The notes: generated by a model not told the origin, from the sequence alone. Shown: positions 1 to 7,244, counted from the stretch's first letter. The stretch is 12,354 nt of DNA from Ignavibacteriales bacterium (GCA_016709765.1 JADJMD010000011.1:1-12354); one strand, 5' to 3'. A program made the numbers and translations.

Positions 1-824
1 GGCGCATTTTCCGCAGCTCTTTCCGGATGAATTAACTTTATGGCACCTGTTTTACATTTGTCAATTGGAATTTTACTCAGATCAAGCTTATCATAATTTA
101 TTTCAGGTAAAAAGACTCGCATCTCAATTCCGCCATCTGATTTACGGGCGCATATTCCGCAGCCAAAACAAGCAACGTTACAAACTTCTTTTGCTCTTTT
201 AGGATCATCGTGATTTTTACAGAATACAAATAATTCTCTGTCTTCGGGATGAATTTCAATTACTCCACGTGGGCAAGCTTCAACACATTGCCCGCAACCT
301 GTACAAAGCTCTTCTACAACAACGGGCAAACCATTTTCATTCATAAATATTGCACCAAACTGACAAGCATCAACACAATCACCGCCACCTAGACAACCAT
401 ACAAACACATTTTATCTCCACCCGCAACAATTGTTTTTACAGAGCAGCTTTGTGGACCAAGATATTCAACTCCTTCTTTTGTAACAGCTTCAATATTGCC
501 GCCGTTACACAGAATTCTTGCAACAAGCTTAATACTTGCGGAACTTTCCATTCCCATTATTCTGGCAATTTCATCCACAACATCTTGTCCGCCAACAGGG
601 CATCCAGTTATTTTTGATTCACCGTTAACAACTTTAACTGCAAAATCATAACAACCTGCATTACCACAAGCACCGCAGTTTGCGTTTGGAAGAATATCAT
701 TTATTTCAGCAATTTTAGGATTTTCTTCAACACGCAATTTTTTGTCTGCAAAGGCAAGGGCGCCGGCAAAGATAAATCCCAGTCCGCCCATAGTGGCTAT
801 TGCAATTATTAATGTATAATCCAT
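1..824 (-). CDS. rnfB: RnfB, iron-sulfur subunit of the Rnf complex (3' end cut by window edge)
   Basis: RnfB takes electrons from reduced ferredoxin and passes them into the membrane part of the Rnf complex. I translated this strand: 274 codons are visible from ATG at 824, open to the edge. Residues 4-26 form a membrane helix. A C50-x2-C53-x4-C58-x16-C75 cluster site, the RnfB hallmark, follows. Two ferredoxin-type motifs come next: C140-x3-C144-x5-C150-x3-C154 and C174-x2-C177-x2-C180-x3-C184. A third site has C219-x2-C222-x2-C225, but serine (S229) stands where the fourth cysteine normally is, and a remote C257 precedes TGAI. This fits a single-cluster ferredoxin unit. An AGAAGG ribosome site lies about 8 nt before the start. 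It is the last visible gene of the operon, separated from apbE by a repeat. The end of the protein is not seen. Confidence 0.95.
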   Translation of the reverse strand, partial: MDYTLIIAIATMGGLGFIFAGALAFADKKLRVEENPKIAEINDILPNANCGACGNAGCYDFAVKVVNGESKITGCPVGGQDVVDEIARIMGMESSASIKLVARILCNGGNIEAVTKEGVEYLGPQSCSVKTIVAGGDKMCLYGCLGGGDCVDACQFGAIFMNENGLPVVVEELCTGCGQCVEACPRGVIEIHPEDRELFVFCKNHDDPKRAKEVCNVACFGCGICARKSDGGIEMRVFLPEINYDKLDLSKIPIDKCKTGAIKLIHPERAAENA

Positions 825-843
825 TTTAGTTTCCTTCTGCTTT

Positions 844-909
844 GTCATGCTGAACTTGGTTCAGCATCTTTCAAATCATCAAAGATCCCGGAAACAAGTT
901 CGGGATGAC
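844..909. repeat. Double-hairpin palindromic repeat, copy 1 (between apbE and rnfB)
   Basis: The element begins with GTCAT and ends with ATGAC. The left arm is a perfect 9-bp hairpin, ATGCTGAAC (847-855) with GTTCAGCAT (859-867) around a 3-nt loop. The right arm pairs ATCCCG (885-890) with CGGGAT (901-906). The two arms are themselves inverted copies of each other. It is the same element as at 2672-2736, in the same orientation, with one extra G in the right arm (CCCGGAAAC rather than CCCGAAAC). It lies inside the presumed rnf transcript, so it could act as an mRNA processing or stability element. It is not a convincing terminator, since no U-tract follows on the minus strand. Confidence 0.85.
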
Positions 910-924
910 CCCTAAGTAATTACA

Positions 925-1905
925 TTAAAAACTTTTTAAACCCAGTCGAGTAAAATATTTTCCTTCAGAATCAATTATCATTCCTTCGGTATCTATTAGA
1001 CTTTCTATCAACTTCATTCCTTGATTTTTTCCCATCACAAAAACTGCAGTCGCAAGTGCATCTGCGAAAGCGTTAGATTTACTTATTATCGTTACACTCT
1101 GCAATCCTTTTGAGGGATAACCAGTTTTAGGATCAAGTATGTGATGATAACGAATCCCATCTTTTCAAAATACTGTTCATAATCTCCCGAAGTTGCAACT
1201 GTATAATTATTAAGTTTTAATTTTTTAATAATCGAATTTGTTTCTCTAGGATGTTGAATACCAACAACCCAATTATTACCAAGTGCGCTAATCTCACCGC
1301 CAGCATTTACAAGAGCTTCTTTTAATCCTGATTTTCTAAGAACATTCATTGCTTTATCAACAGCGTAACCTTTTGCAATCGCCCCAAAGTTTAGTCCAAC
1401 TATTCCTGTTTTTATAACCTGGTTATTACCAACAGCTTTAATTTTCTGCCATCCACTTTTAATTAATGCCGAATCAATTTCTGATTGAGACGGCAAATGT
1501 GGATTATCAGAATCAAACCCCCAGGTCTTTGTGAGATCATCAAGACTTACATCAAAACATCCATCAGAAATTTTTGTGATTGAATCACAAAGAACAATTA
1601 AACTAAAGATCTCAGGATCAACAGAGATAATTGAATCTGTTGAATAATTTATTTTCCATACAGGGCTTTCTTCATTATAAGTTGTAAATAATTCATCTAT
1701 TCGTTTTACTTCAGCAAATGCTTGTGTAATTGCATCTTCAGCTTTTTTTTTCGTCATCATCTCGGACTTGAATATCTACAACAGTTCCAAGAAGAATTTG
1801 AGTGCGTTTAATTGTTTTGGTTTCATTATCATTGTTCCTGGCAATGAAAAACCCAATAAAAAAAAGAACGATTACCAAAACACTATATGCAATTGCATTT
1901 TTCAA
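925..1905 (-). CDS. apbE: ApbE-family FAD:protein FMN transferase, broken by two homopolymer indels
   Basis: ApbE uses FAD to attach FMN covalently to threonine in target proteins; here RnfG and RnfD are the obvious targets. The reading frame changes twice: in a run of nine A (coding strand; 1743-1751, one too many) and in a run of four A (1162-1165, one too few). Correcting both gives 326 residues, normal for the family. Residues 4-22 are an N-terminal membrane anchor. The family motif GAIAKGYAVD lies at about 174-183, VNAGGEI at 199-205 and VATSGDYEQYFEK at 236-248. After the second indel the alternative frame gives GIRYHHILDPKTGYP and NAFADALATAVFVMG, typical ApbE C-terminal and metal-site sequence. 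The start is taken as TTG at 1905, 1 nt after the previous gene stops; no ATG fits in that frame and no good ribosome site is visible, suggesting translational coupling. The intact central ORF alone would lack both ends. Confidence 0.88.
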
Positions 1906-1906
1906 A

Positions 1907-2640
1907 TTAGACTAAAACTACTTTCACTAATACTTTGTTTGGCGCACAAGCTATTACATTTCCAACTCCACTAGCAACAGTATGCTTACAAATTCCATGT
2001 CTGCAAGTTGAAGTATGAACTTGTGCAATTCCATTTTCTATCTTAAAACCTGTTTTACCTAGCGGACCATCAACAAAAACATTTTTATAATTTTTATTTA
2101 ACGATATTCTATCAACCAAACCTCTTTCATTCTCAATTACAATTTCTTTTCTGTTTGATTTAAATATTGAAGAAATTAAATCTCTTTCATTGTACTCCGC
2201 TGTAAAGAAATATTGTGCTTTTTATTCTTTATATTTCTTCTGATGTTTTCTAATGCAGAAGTAAAATCATCTAAAGCATAAATAGAATTATTCCCATCGC
2301 TTACTATAACATCCGAATCAATTTGCTTGTCTAATCTTTTAATTCTGTAAATAATTGATCCATTATTAGAAAATGATTGTTTGTTTGCTTGTAAATCAAA
2401 CCTATTGATTACTTCTCCAATTTTTGAATCAGAAATTACAATCGGCTGTGAATTACTTTTTACTTTATTCTTAAATACTGAAACAAGATTGTTTATTACT
2501 TGTTCGTCTGCTGGGATAAACCCGTGCATCGCATAATAAACAGATTTAGAATTACCATTTAACTTGCCTGTTGTGTATCCAGCACCGAGTGCAACAGAAG
2601 TTAGACCGGCAATCTTTAAAAAGTTTCTTCGTGATATCAT
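1907..2640 (-). CDS. Tat-exported protein with unknown middle domain and C-terminal NusG domain II, broken by one indel
   Basis: Two apparent ORFs (2176-2640 and 1907-2119) are one gene. In a five-A run on the coding strand (2219-2223) one A is missing. Restoring it continues the first ORF as AQYFFTAEYNERDLISS straight into the second, giving 244 residues. Residues 1-30 carry a twin-arginine signal (SRRNFLK, then a hydrophobic stretch AGLTSVALGAGYTTG), so export in folded form is expected. Residues 35-165 form a middle domain I do not recognise. Residues 185-244 match NusG domain II (VFVDGPLG, TCRHGIC, VIACAPNKV) with C213, C218 and C232. Such stand-alone NusG-II proteins are known beside rnf and apbE genes and are unrelated in function to transcription factor NusG. 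AGGA lies 4 nt before the ATG. The gene is followed 1 nt later by apbE. A role in Rnf assembly or extracytoplasmic redox chemistry is inference only. Confidence 0.82.
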
Positions 2641-2644
2641 TTTA

Positions 2645-2648
2645 TCCT
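2645..2648 (-). promoter_or_regulatory. Ribosome binding site of the tat-nusG gene
   Basis: AGGA on the minus strand sits 4 nt before the ATG at 2640 (TGAGGATAAAATG). It supports this start, which places the twin-arginine motif at residues 4-5. Confidence 0.6.
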
Positions 2649-2671
2649 CAATAATAAATTCAGTTTAATAA

Positions 2672-2736
2672 GTCATGCTGAACTTGTTTCAGCATCTCAA
2701 AGATTTAAATAGACCCCGAAACAAGTTCGGGATGAC
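2672..2736. repeat. Double-hairpin palindromic repeat, copy 2 (between rnfA and tat-nusG)
   Basis: This is the same GTCAT...ATGAC element as at 844-909. The left hairpin pairs ATGCTGAA (2675-2682) with TTCAGCAT (2688-2695). The right hairpin pairs CCCGAA (2715-2720) with TTCGGG (2726-2731). The reverse complement of the right arm matches the left arm except that GCT/AGC in the left stem is CCC/GGG in the right stem, so both bases of each pair changed together. It fills most of the gap between rnfA and the next gene. Confidence 0.85.
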
Positions 2737-2743
2737 TAAATAA

Positions 2744-3316
2744 TTAAATCATTCCCGCAAAGCCCATAAAAGCTAGTGCAAGAATTCCAGCTACAATTAA
2801 TGTAATCGGCGCACCCCGAAATGGTTTTGGAACATCTGCCAGATCAAGTTCTTCTCTTATTCCTGCCATAATTACCAAGGCAAGCGTAAATCCGGCCCCT
2901 GCGCCAAATCCAAAAATTACACTTTCTAAAAAGTCATAACTTCTCATTGATGCTAAAAGTGCTAAACCAAGAATTGCACAGTTAGTCGTTATCAATGGAA
3001 GAAAAATTCCAAGCGCTCTGTAAAGCGGCTGAGAAACTTTTTTGATCACCATCTCAACAAACTGAACAAGTGCGGCAATAACTAAAATGAAAGATGGAAT
3101 TTGTAAAAATTCTAATTTGTACGGAACAAGAATCAAATTATAAAGAAGCCAGCTAACAATTGCCGTTAGTACCATTACAAATGTTGTGGCCATTCCCATT
3201 GAAATAGCGGAAGAAGTTTTGTTTGATACTCCGATGAACGGACAAATTCCAAGAAAGTATGATAGAACAAAGTTGTTAACTAATGCTGCTGAGATAAAAA
3301 TTATTAGTAATTCCAT
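2744..3316 (-). CDS. rnfA: RnfA, integral membrane subunit of the Rnf complex
   Basis: RnfA is a six-helix membrane protein that, with its homologue RnfE, forms the core of the complex. It is 190 residues, the usual length. LGICPFIGV (C25) and TTNCAILG (C113) supply the two cysteines that in Rnf and Nqr structures help hold an iron-sulfur centre between the two subunits in the membrane. GAGAGFTLALVIMAGIREEL is the conserved C-terminal half motif. The start lies 1 nt after the rnfE stop, with GGAG at 3323-3326 inside the end of rnfE, indicating tight coupling. The gene is intact and family-typical. Confidence 0.97.
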   Translation of the reverse strand: MELLIIFISAALVNNFVLSYFLGICPFIGVSNKTSSAISMGMATTFVMVLTAIVSWLLYNLILVPYKLEFLQIPSFILVIAALVQFVEMVIKKVSQPLYRALGIFLPLITTNCAILGLALLASMRSYDFLESVIFGFGAGAGFTLALVIMAGIREELDLADVPKPFRGAPITLIVAGILALAFMGFAGMI

Positions 3317-3317
3317 T

Positions 3318-4010
3318 TTATACTCCAGCCTCTTTTAAAACTTCTTCTGTAATTTCTTCTCTTCCGGATCTTTTATATTGAGCAATTAAAGATTCACGTT
3401 CTAAATTTTTCTTTCTTTCGATAAACATATTCGCAAACCCCATCATCAAACCAAGAGTTAAAAATGCTCCAGCCGGTAAAATCATTATTAACCAGGGTTC
3501 AAATCCATTTGGTAAAACCTGAAAACCCATAATTGTTCTTGATCCGATTATTTCTCTAACACTTCCGAGCACAAAAAGTGAAATTAAAAATCCAGCGCCG
3601 TTTCCAAGCGCATCTAAAACTGATCTTAACGGATTATTTTTTGACGCAAAAGCTTCTGCTCTGCCTAGAATAATACAGTTTACAACTATAAGTGGAATGA
3701 AAGGACCGAGCGCTTTACTTAACTCCACAAACTGAGCTTTCATTACAAGATCTACAATTGTTACAAAGGTTGCTATGATAACAATGTATGATGCTATTCT
3801 AACCTGGTTAGGGATCCATTTTCGTACAAGCGAAATAAGCAAACTTGAAAATACAAGAACAAAAGTTGTGGCAAGCGCCATTGCAATTCCATTTATAGCT
3901 GAAACAGTAACAGCAAGTGTCGGACACATTCCAAGTATTTGCTTAAAAACTGGATTTGTTTCCCACAAGCCTTTTGTAAATTCTCTCAGGAGCGTTACTT
4001 GCTTTTTCAT
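3318..4010 (-). CDS. rnfE: RnfE, integral membrane subunit of the Rnf complex
   Basis: RnfE is the inverted-topology partner of RnfA. It is 230 residues. NPVFKQILGMCPTLAVT carries C29 and VVNCIILGRAEAFA carries C112, matching the paired cysteines of RnfA and expected to share the intramembrane iron-sulfur centre. GNGAGFLISLFVLGSVREII is the conserved second-half motif. A charged C-terminal tail (about residues 198-230) should face the cytoplasm. The start overlaps the rnfG stop by 4 nt, and AAAGGAG at 4018-4024 lies 7 nt upstream, confirming the ATG. Confidence 0.97.
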   Translation of the reverse strand: MKKQVTLLREFTKGLWETNPVFKQILGMCPTLAVTVSAINGIAMALATTFVLVFSSLLISLVRKWIPNQVRIASYIVIIATFVTIVDLVMKAQFVELSKALGPFIPLIVVNCIILGRAEAFASKNNPLRSVLDALGNGAGFLISLFVLGSVREIIGSRTIMGFQVLPNGFEPWLIMILPAGAFLTLGLMMGFANMFIERKKNLERESLIAQYKRSGREEITEEVLKEAGV

Positions 4011-4570
4011 TTCGAGGCTCCTTTATTTTCAACCGCTTTCAATTTTGTAATTCCTTCGTTTACTATTGTAACAACAGCACGCGATGAAATTGTTGCCCCG
4101 GTTATTGATTGAACTTCATTTGGATTTGAAGGCTCAACGCCTTTTACTAATTTTATGAATGGGGTTGGTGTTAATCCTTTGTACTGATCTTTATATGGCG
4201 GCTCAAGAATTTTTGTTCCAAGCCCGGGTGTTTCTGATTGTTCAAGAACTTCGATGGAAGTGATTTTGTTTAAATCTTCAGCAAGACCAATCATCAATTT
4301 AATTTTACCTTGAAATCCATTTCCCGAATAAACGACTGAATATCCGACTGATGAATCTGCTTGATTAAAAACTTTATAAACTTCAAATCCTGAGTGTTTA
4401 ATTTCTTCGTATCTTTTTCCATCAAGATGAACAAGATAAATAGCCCGTTCTGTTTCGGCTTTTTGATTAGCTGCGATCTTTGGTGCCGCCCAGTTATTAA
4501 CCAGCGACAACGATCCGCCGGCAATGATTCCAATAATTGTCAGTGCTGCAACAATGTGAGTTACTTTCAT
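4007..4570 (-). CDS. rnfG: RnfG, FMN-carrying subunit of the Rnf complex
   Basis: RnfG has one N-terminal membrane helix (residues 5-24) and an extracytoplasmic FMN-binding domain. It is 187 residues. SETPGLGTK (112-120) is the conserved family motif, and SITGATISS (155-163) is the flavinylation site, with FMN expected on T160 through a phosphoester bond made by ApbE. The apbE gene lies in the same operon, which fits. The start overlaps the rnfD stop by 4 nt (ATGA type). A strong Shine-Dalgarno, AAGGAGGA (4577-4584), sits 6 nt upstream within the end of rnfD. The gene is intact. Confidence 0.96.
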   Translation of the reverse strand: MKVTHIVAALTIIGIIAGGSLSLVNNWAAPKIAANQKAETERAIYLVHLDGKRYEEIKHSGFEVYKVFNQADSSVGYSVVYSGNGFQGKIKLMIGLAEDLNKITSIEVLEQSETPGLGTKILEPPYKDQYKGLTPTPFIKLVKGVEPSNPNEVQSITGATISSRAVVTIVNEGITKLKAVENKGASK

Positions 4571-5550
4571 TTCTTTTCCTCCTTAACAACTCCAAATATT
4601 CTTGGAGAGGTGTATCTGTTGATAAGAGGAACAAATCCGTTCATAAATAAAATTGAGTACATAACACCTTCGGGTAAGCCGCCGTAAATTCTTATTACTA
4701 TTAGCACAAGTGAAATGCCTAATCCAAAAATCCACATACCTTTATTTGTAATTGGTGATGAAACCCAATCAGTTGCCATAAACATTGCACCAAAAAGAAA
4801 ACTTCCTGCAAAGATGTGAAAAAGCGGAGAAGGGTTTTGCGGATTGATTAACCAGAATATTCCGCCAAATAAAAACATTCCGATTATCATTGAAAGAGGT
4901 ATGCGCCAGTTTACAATTCCAACTGCTATTAAAAATATTCCACCAAGCAAAACAGCTATTGCAGATGTTTCACCAAGTGAACCGCCAATATTTCCAATCA
5001 TTAAGGGAGTTTGTGCTGTTAAAATTTTATCAAACTTAAATGCGGCCAGCGGAGTTGCGCTTGTAACAGCATCAACAGCAAAGTTTGGCTGAGTCCAGGT
5101 TGTAATCTGTACAGGAAAAGCAGCTTGCAAAAAAGCTCTTCCTACTAAAGCAGGATTAAAAATATTATATCCCAATCCGCCAAAAATCTGCTTGCCTAAT
5201 CCAATTGCAACAACGGAACCAATTGCAGTTGCTGATAAAGAAAAATTAGGCGGCAATGTTAAGGATAAAAGCAAACCTGTTAATGCTGCACTGCCATCAA
5301 ACCAGGTAACTTGTTTTTTTCGTATTAATTGAATTGCGGCTTCTGTTCCAACAGAAAAAATCACAGCAGTGATCATTATTACAGCCTGGTAAATTCCAAA
5401 GAATACCAATGCTGATGCAATGCAGGGAACGAGTGCAAGATTAACAAACCACATCACTTTTGATGTTGACCACTTTGAATGCAAATGAGGTGATGTTGTT
5501 AAATCAAAGTGTACTGTTTTTTTTGTTTCTGTAATTGTAGCTGTTTCCAT
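4567..5550 (-). CDS. rnfD: RnfD, FMN-carrying integral membrane subunit of the Rnf complex
   Basis: RnfD is the large membrane subunit, homologous to NqrB, thought to be central to coupling electron flow to ion translocation. It is 327 residues, with a cytoplasmic N-terminal segment (1-30) followed by several membrane helices. GGLGYNIFNPALVGRAF (124-140) is the family signature. VDAVTSATPLAAF (159-171) holds the TSAT flavinylation site, with T166 the likely FMN attachment residue. DWVSSPIT and a terminal MNGFVPLINRYTSPRIFG stretch are also typical. It starts about 120 nt after rnfC, the gap being filled by two hairpin elements. No good ribosome site is visible before the ATG, unlike rnfG and rnfE. 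Confidence 0.96.
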   Translation of the reverse strand: METATITETKKTVHFDLTTSPHLHSKWSTSKVMWFVNLALVPCIASALVFFGIYQAVIMITAVIFSVGTEAAIQLIRKKQVTWFDGSAALTGLLLSLTLPPNFSLSATAIGSVVAIGLGKQIFGGLGYNIFNPALVGRAFLQAAFPVQITTWTQPNFAVDAVTSATPLAAFKFDKILTAQTPLMIGNIGGSLGETSAIAVLLGGIFLIAVGIVNWRIPLSMIIGMFLFGGIFWLINPQNPSPLFHIFAGSFLFGAMFMATDWVSSPITNKGMWIFGLGISLVLIVIRIYGGLPEGVMYSILFMNGFVPLINRYTSPRIFGVVKEEKK

Positions 5551-5562
5551 ATTTTTTTTGAT

Positions 5563-5604
5563 GTCATCACGAGTCCCGGGACAGCGGGAGGAAGTGATCT
5601 GTCA
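5563..5604. repeat. Imperfect hairpin element between rnfC and rnfD
   Basis: The outer stem pairs ATCAC (5566-5570) with GTGAT (5594-5598). The inner stem pairs TCCCG (5574-5578) with CGGGA (5585-5589), with a small internal loop between. It begins GTCAT like the repeats at 844 and 2672 but otherwise differs in sequence, so it belongs to a second repeat type. Its location inside the operon suggests an mRNA structure rather than a terminator; no U-tract follows on the minus strand. Confidence 0.6.
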
Positions 5605-5634
5605 TTATTTTAAATAACCTAATTTCATTTAAAG

Positions 5635-5667
5635 ATTGCTTCACCGACTAAAGTCGGATTCGCATTG
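5635..5667. repeat. Short hairpin element just after the rnfC stop codon
   Basis: CCGACT (5644-5649) pairs with AGTCGG (5652-5657) across a 2-nt loop, flanked by ATTGC (5635-5639) and CGCATTG (5661-5667). It resembles the short repeats with ATTGC-type ends common between genes in related genomes. On the minus strand it lies only a few nt after the rnfC stop. No U-tract follows, so it is more likely a processing or stability hairpin than a terminator. Confidence 0.5.
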
Positions 5668-5669
5668 AC

Positions 5670-7015
5670 TTACTTAGTTGCAGCTCTTTCCTTCTGCAAG
5701 TCTAAAACTTTTTGTTTGCCTAATCTTATCCACTGAACAAGAGGAATATTTGCCGGACAGGTGTAAGCACAAGTTCCACATTCCATACAAACCGTTACTC
5801 CTGCTCCTTCCGCATCTTCAAATCTGTTTAGTTGTGAATATCTAGCCAGCTTTGTCGGCATTAAATTTAATGGACAAGCGCCAACACACTGGCCGCATCG
5901 CAAGCAGGGCGTTTCCGGGTTTTCTGCAACTTCATCTTTTGTTAAAACTAAAATTCCAGATGTTGCTTTCATTACAGGTGCATGTAAATCGAACTGTGCA
6001 ACGCCCATCATTGGGCCACCGACAACAATTTTTACTGCGTCTTCTGTTACTCCGCCGCAATAATCAATTACACTTTGAATTGAAGTACCAACAGGAACAA
6101 TTAAATTTTTGGATTCAGTATCCCTTTTCCGGAAACTGTCAATGCTGCCGTAATTAAAACTTCGCTTTTAACTATGGCATCGTGGATAGCAATTGCAGTT
6201 CCGATATTTTGAATAACGGCACCAACATCCATAGGAAGTTTGCCCGGAGGAACTTCTTTACCTGTTACGGCTTTAATCAACATCTTTTCCGCGCCTTGCG
6301 GGTATTTTGTTTTTAATGATACAACTTCTAACCTGGGCTCAAACTTAATTTTGTTTGATAATAACTCAATCGCTTCTGGTTTGTTATTTTCAATTCCAAT
6401 TACTCCGCGTTTAACATCAAGAGCTTTCATTATTAATTTTAATCCTGATATCAAATCATCCGGGCGTTCAATCATAAATCTGTAATCGCGGGTAAGATAA
6501 GGTTCACACTCACAGCCATTAAGAATCACCACATCAATTACTTTATCCTTAGGCGGAGTAAGTTTAACAGATGTTGGAAAAGCTGCGCCGCCCTGTCCAA
6601 CAATTCCACAAAGTGCTACTCTTTCTCTAATTTCATCGGGAGTAATTGCTTCAGGATTAAGACTTGGTAAAAGAAATTCTTTGGTCATTGATTCAGATTC
6701 AATCGTTCCATTTCGTTTTATTACAATTGAATTCTTTGGAAATCCGCTTGATGTTTGTTCTTTGCCAACACTCATAACTTTCCCTGCAACAGAAGAATGA
6801 ACAGGTGCAGAAATAAATCCCTCTGCACTAGCAACAAGCTGACCCGCAGTTACATCATCACCTTTTTTAACTTGAAGCAAAGCTTCCTTACCAAGATGCT
6901 GAGAAAGTGGAAGGATAATCTGATCGGGTAAAGGGAAACATTCAAACTTAAGATGCTCGGTTAGTCCTTTATATTCTTTGGGATGAACACCACCATGAAA
7001 CGTTTTTGAACTCAT
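5670..7015 (-). CDS. rnfC: RnfC, NADH/FMN- and iron-sulfur-binding subunit, broken by one homopolymer indel
   Basis: RnfC is the peripheral cytoplasmic subunit that exchanges electrons with NAD(H). One A is missing from a run on the coding strand (five T on the plus strand, 6106-6110), ending the first frame at NPKI. Restoring it reads PKNLIVPVGTSIQSVIDYCG and joins the second frame, giving 448 residues, the usual length. GIVGQGGAAFPT (about 137-148) and NGCECEPYLTRDYR (166-179) match the NuoF-like nucleotide/FMN-binding region. A SLBB domain lies near 292-340 and contains the break. Two 4Fe-4S sites follow: C371-x2-C374-x2-C377-x3-C381-P and C410-x2-C413-x2-C416-x3-C420-P. I chose ATG at 7015 (MSSKTFHGGVHP, the normal RnfC beginning) over an in-frame TTG at 7021. 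It is the first gene of the operon. Confidence 0.93.
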
Positions 7016-7160
7016 AAACAATCAATTCTACAAAGTTTTACAATTAGCAACATTGAATAAATAATAAATTAAAGCACAACGTTTTTTCTAAAAGTATGCC
7101 ACTCAATTAAATATAAATGTTGTGTTTAAGTTGATAAAACGAAATTATTGATTGTTAATT

Positions 7161-7176
7161 GCAAAATGAATTTTGC
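7161..7176. repeat. Compact inverted repeat upstream of rnfC
   Basis: GCAAAAT (7161-7167) and ATTTTGC (7170-7176) form a perfect 7-bp inverted repeat with a 2-nt spacer, about 145 nt before the rnfC start. A dimeric regulator could bind such a site, but nothing in the sequence identifies one. Confidence 0.4.
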
Positions 7177-7244
7177 CAAATAATGGAAATAAAAACGTGT
7201 TTTCTAAGAAATGAAAAAGGCCTGATCGGCGAGAGTTTAATTAT

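Noticed and set aside
844..909. Repeat as an intrinsic terminator between apbE and rnfB, or as part of a CRISPR array
   Set aside because: No U-tract follows the hairpins on the minus strand and rnfB needs the transcript. Only two distant copies exist, with no regular spacers, so it is not CRISPR.
1768..1974. 68-residue plus-strand ORF and similar plus-strand ORFs across the rnf region (3775-4050, 4394-4687, 4844-5092, 5852-6157, 6240-6485)
   Set aside because: They lie opposite well-conserved rnf/apbE reading frames, have no ribosome sites or recognisable domains, and read as shadows of the coding strand.
1907..2119. Transcription elongation factor NusG
   Set aside because: Only the domain II type found in exported stand-alone proteins is present; there is no NGN or KOW transcription domain, and the protein has a Tat signal.
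4294..4533. 79-residue minus-strand ORF within rnfG
   Set aside because: It overlaps the conserved rnfG frame entirely; its sequence is a frame-shifted reading of it.
6101..6111. Programmed -1 ribosomal frameshifting in rnfC
   Set aside because: The site lacks a proper X-XXY-YYZ heptamer (the A-site codon ATT does not re-pair as AAT), no RnfC family precedent is known to me, and similar breaks in three other genes point to a common technical cause.
7016..7021. TTG at 7021 as rnfC start
   Set aside because: The in-frame ATG at 7015 gives the normal MSSKTFHGG start, and no ribosome site favours the TTG.
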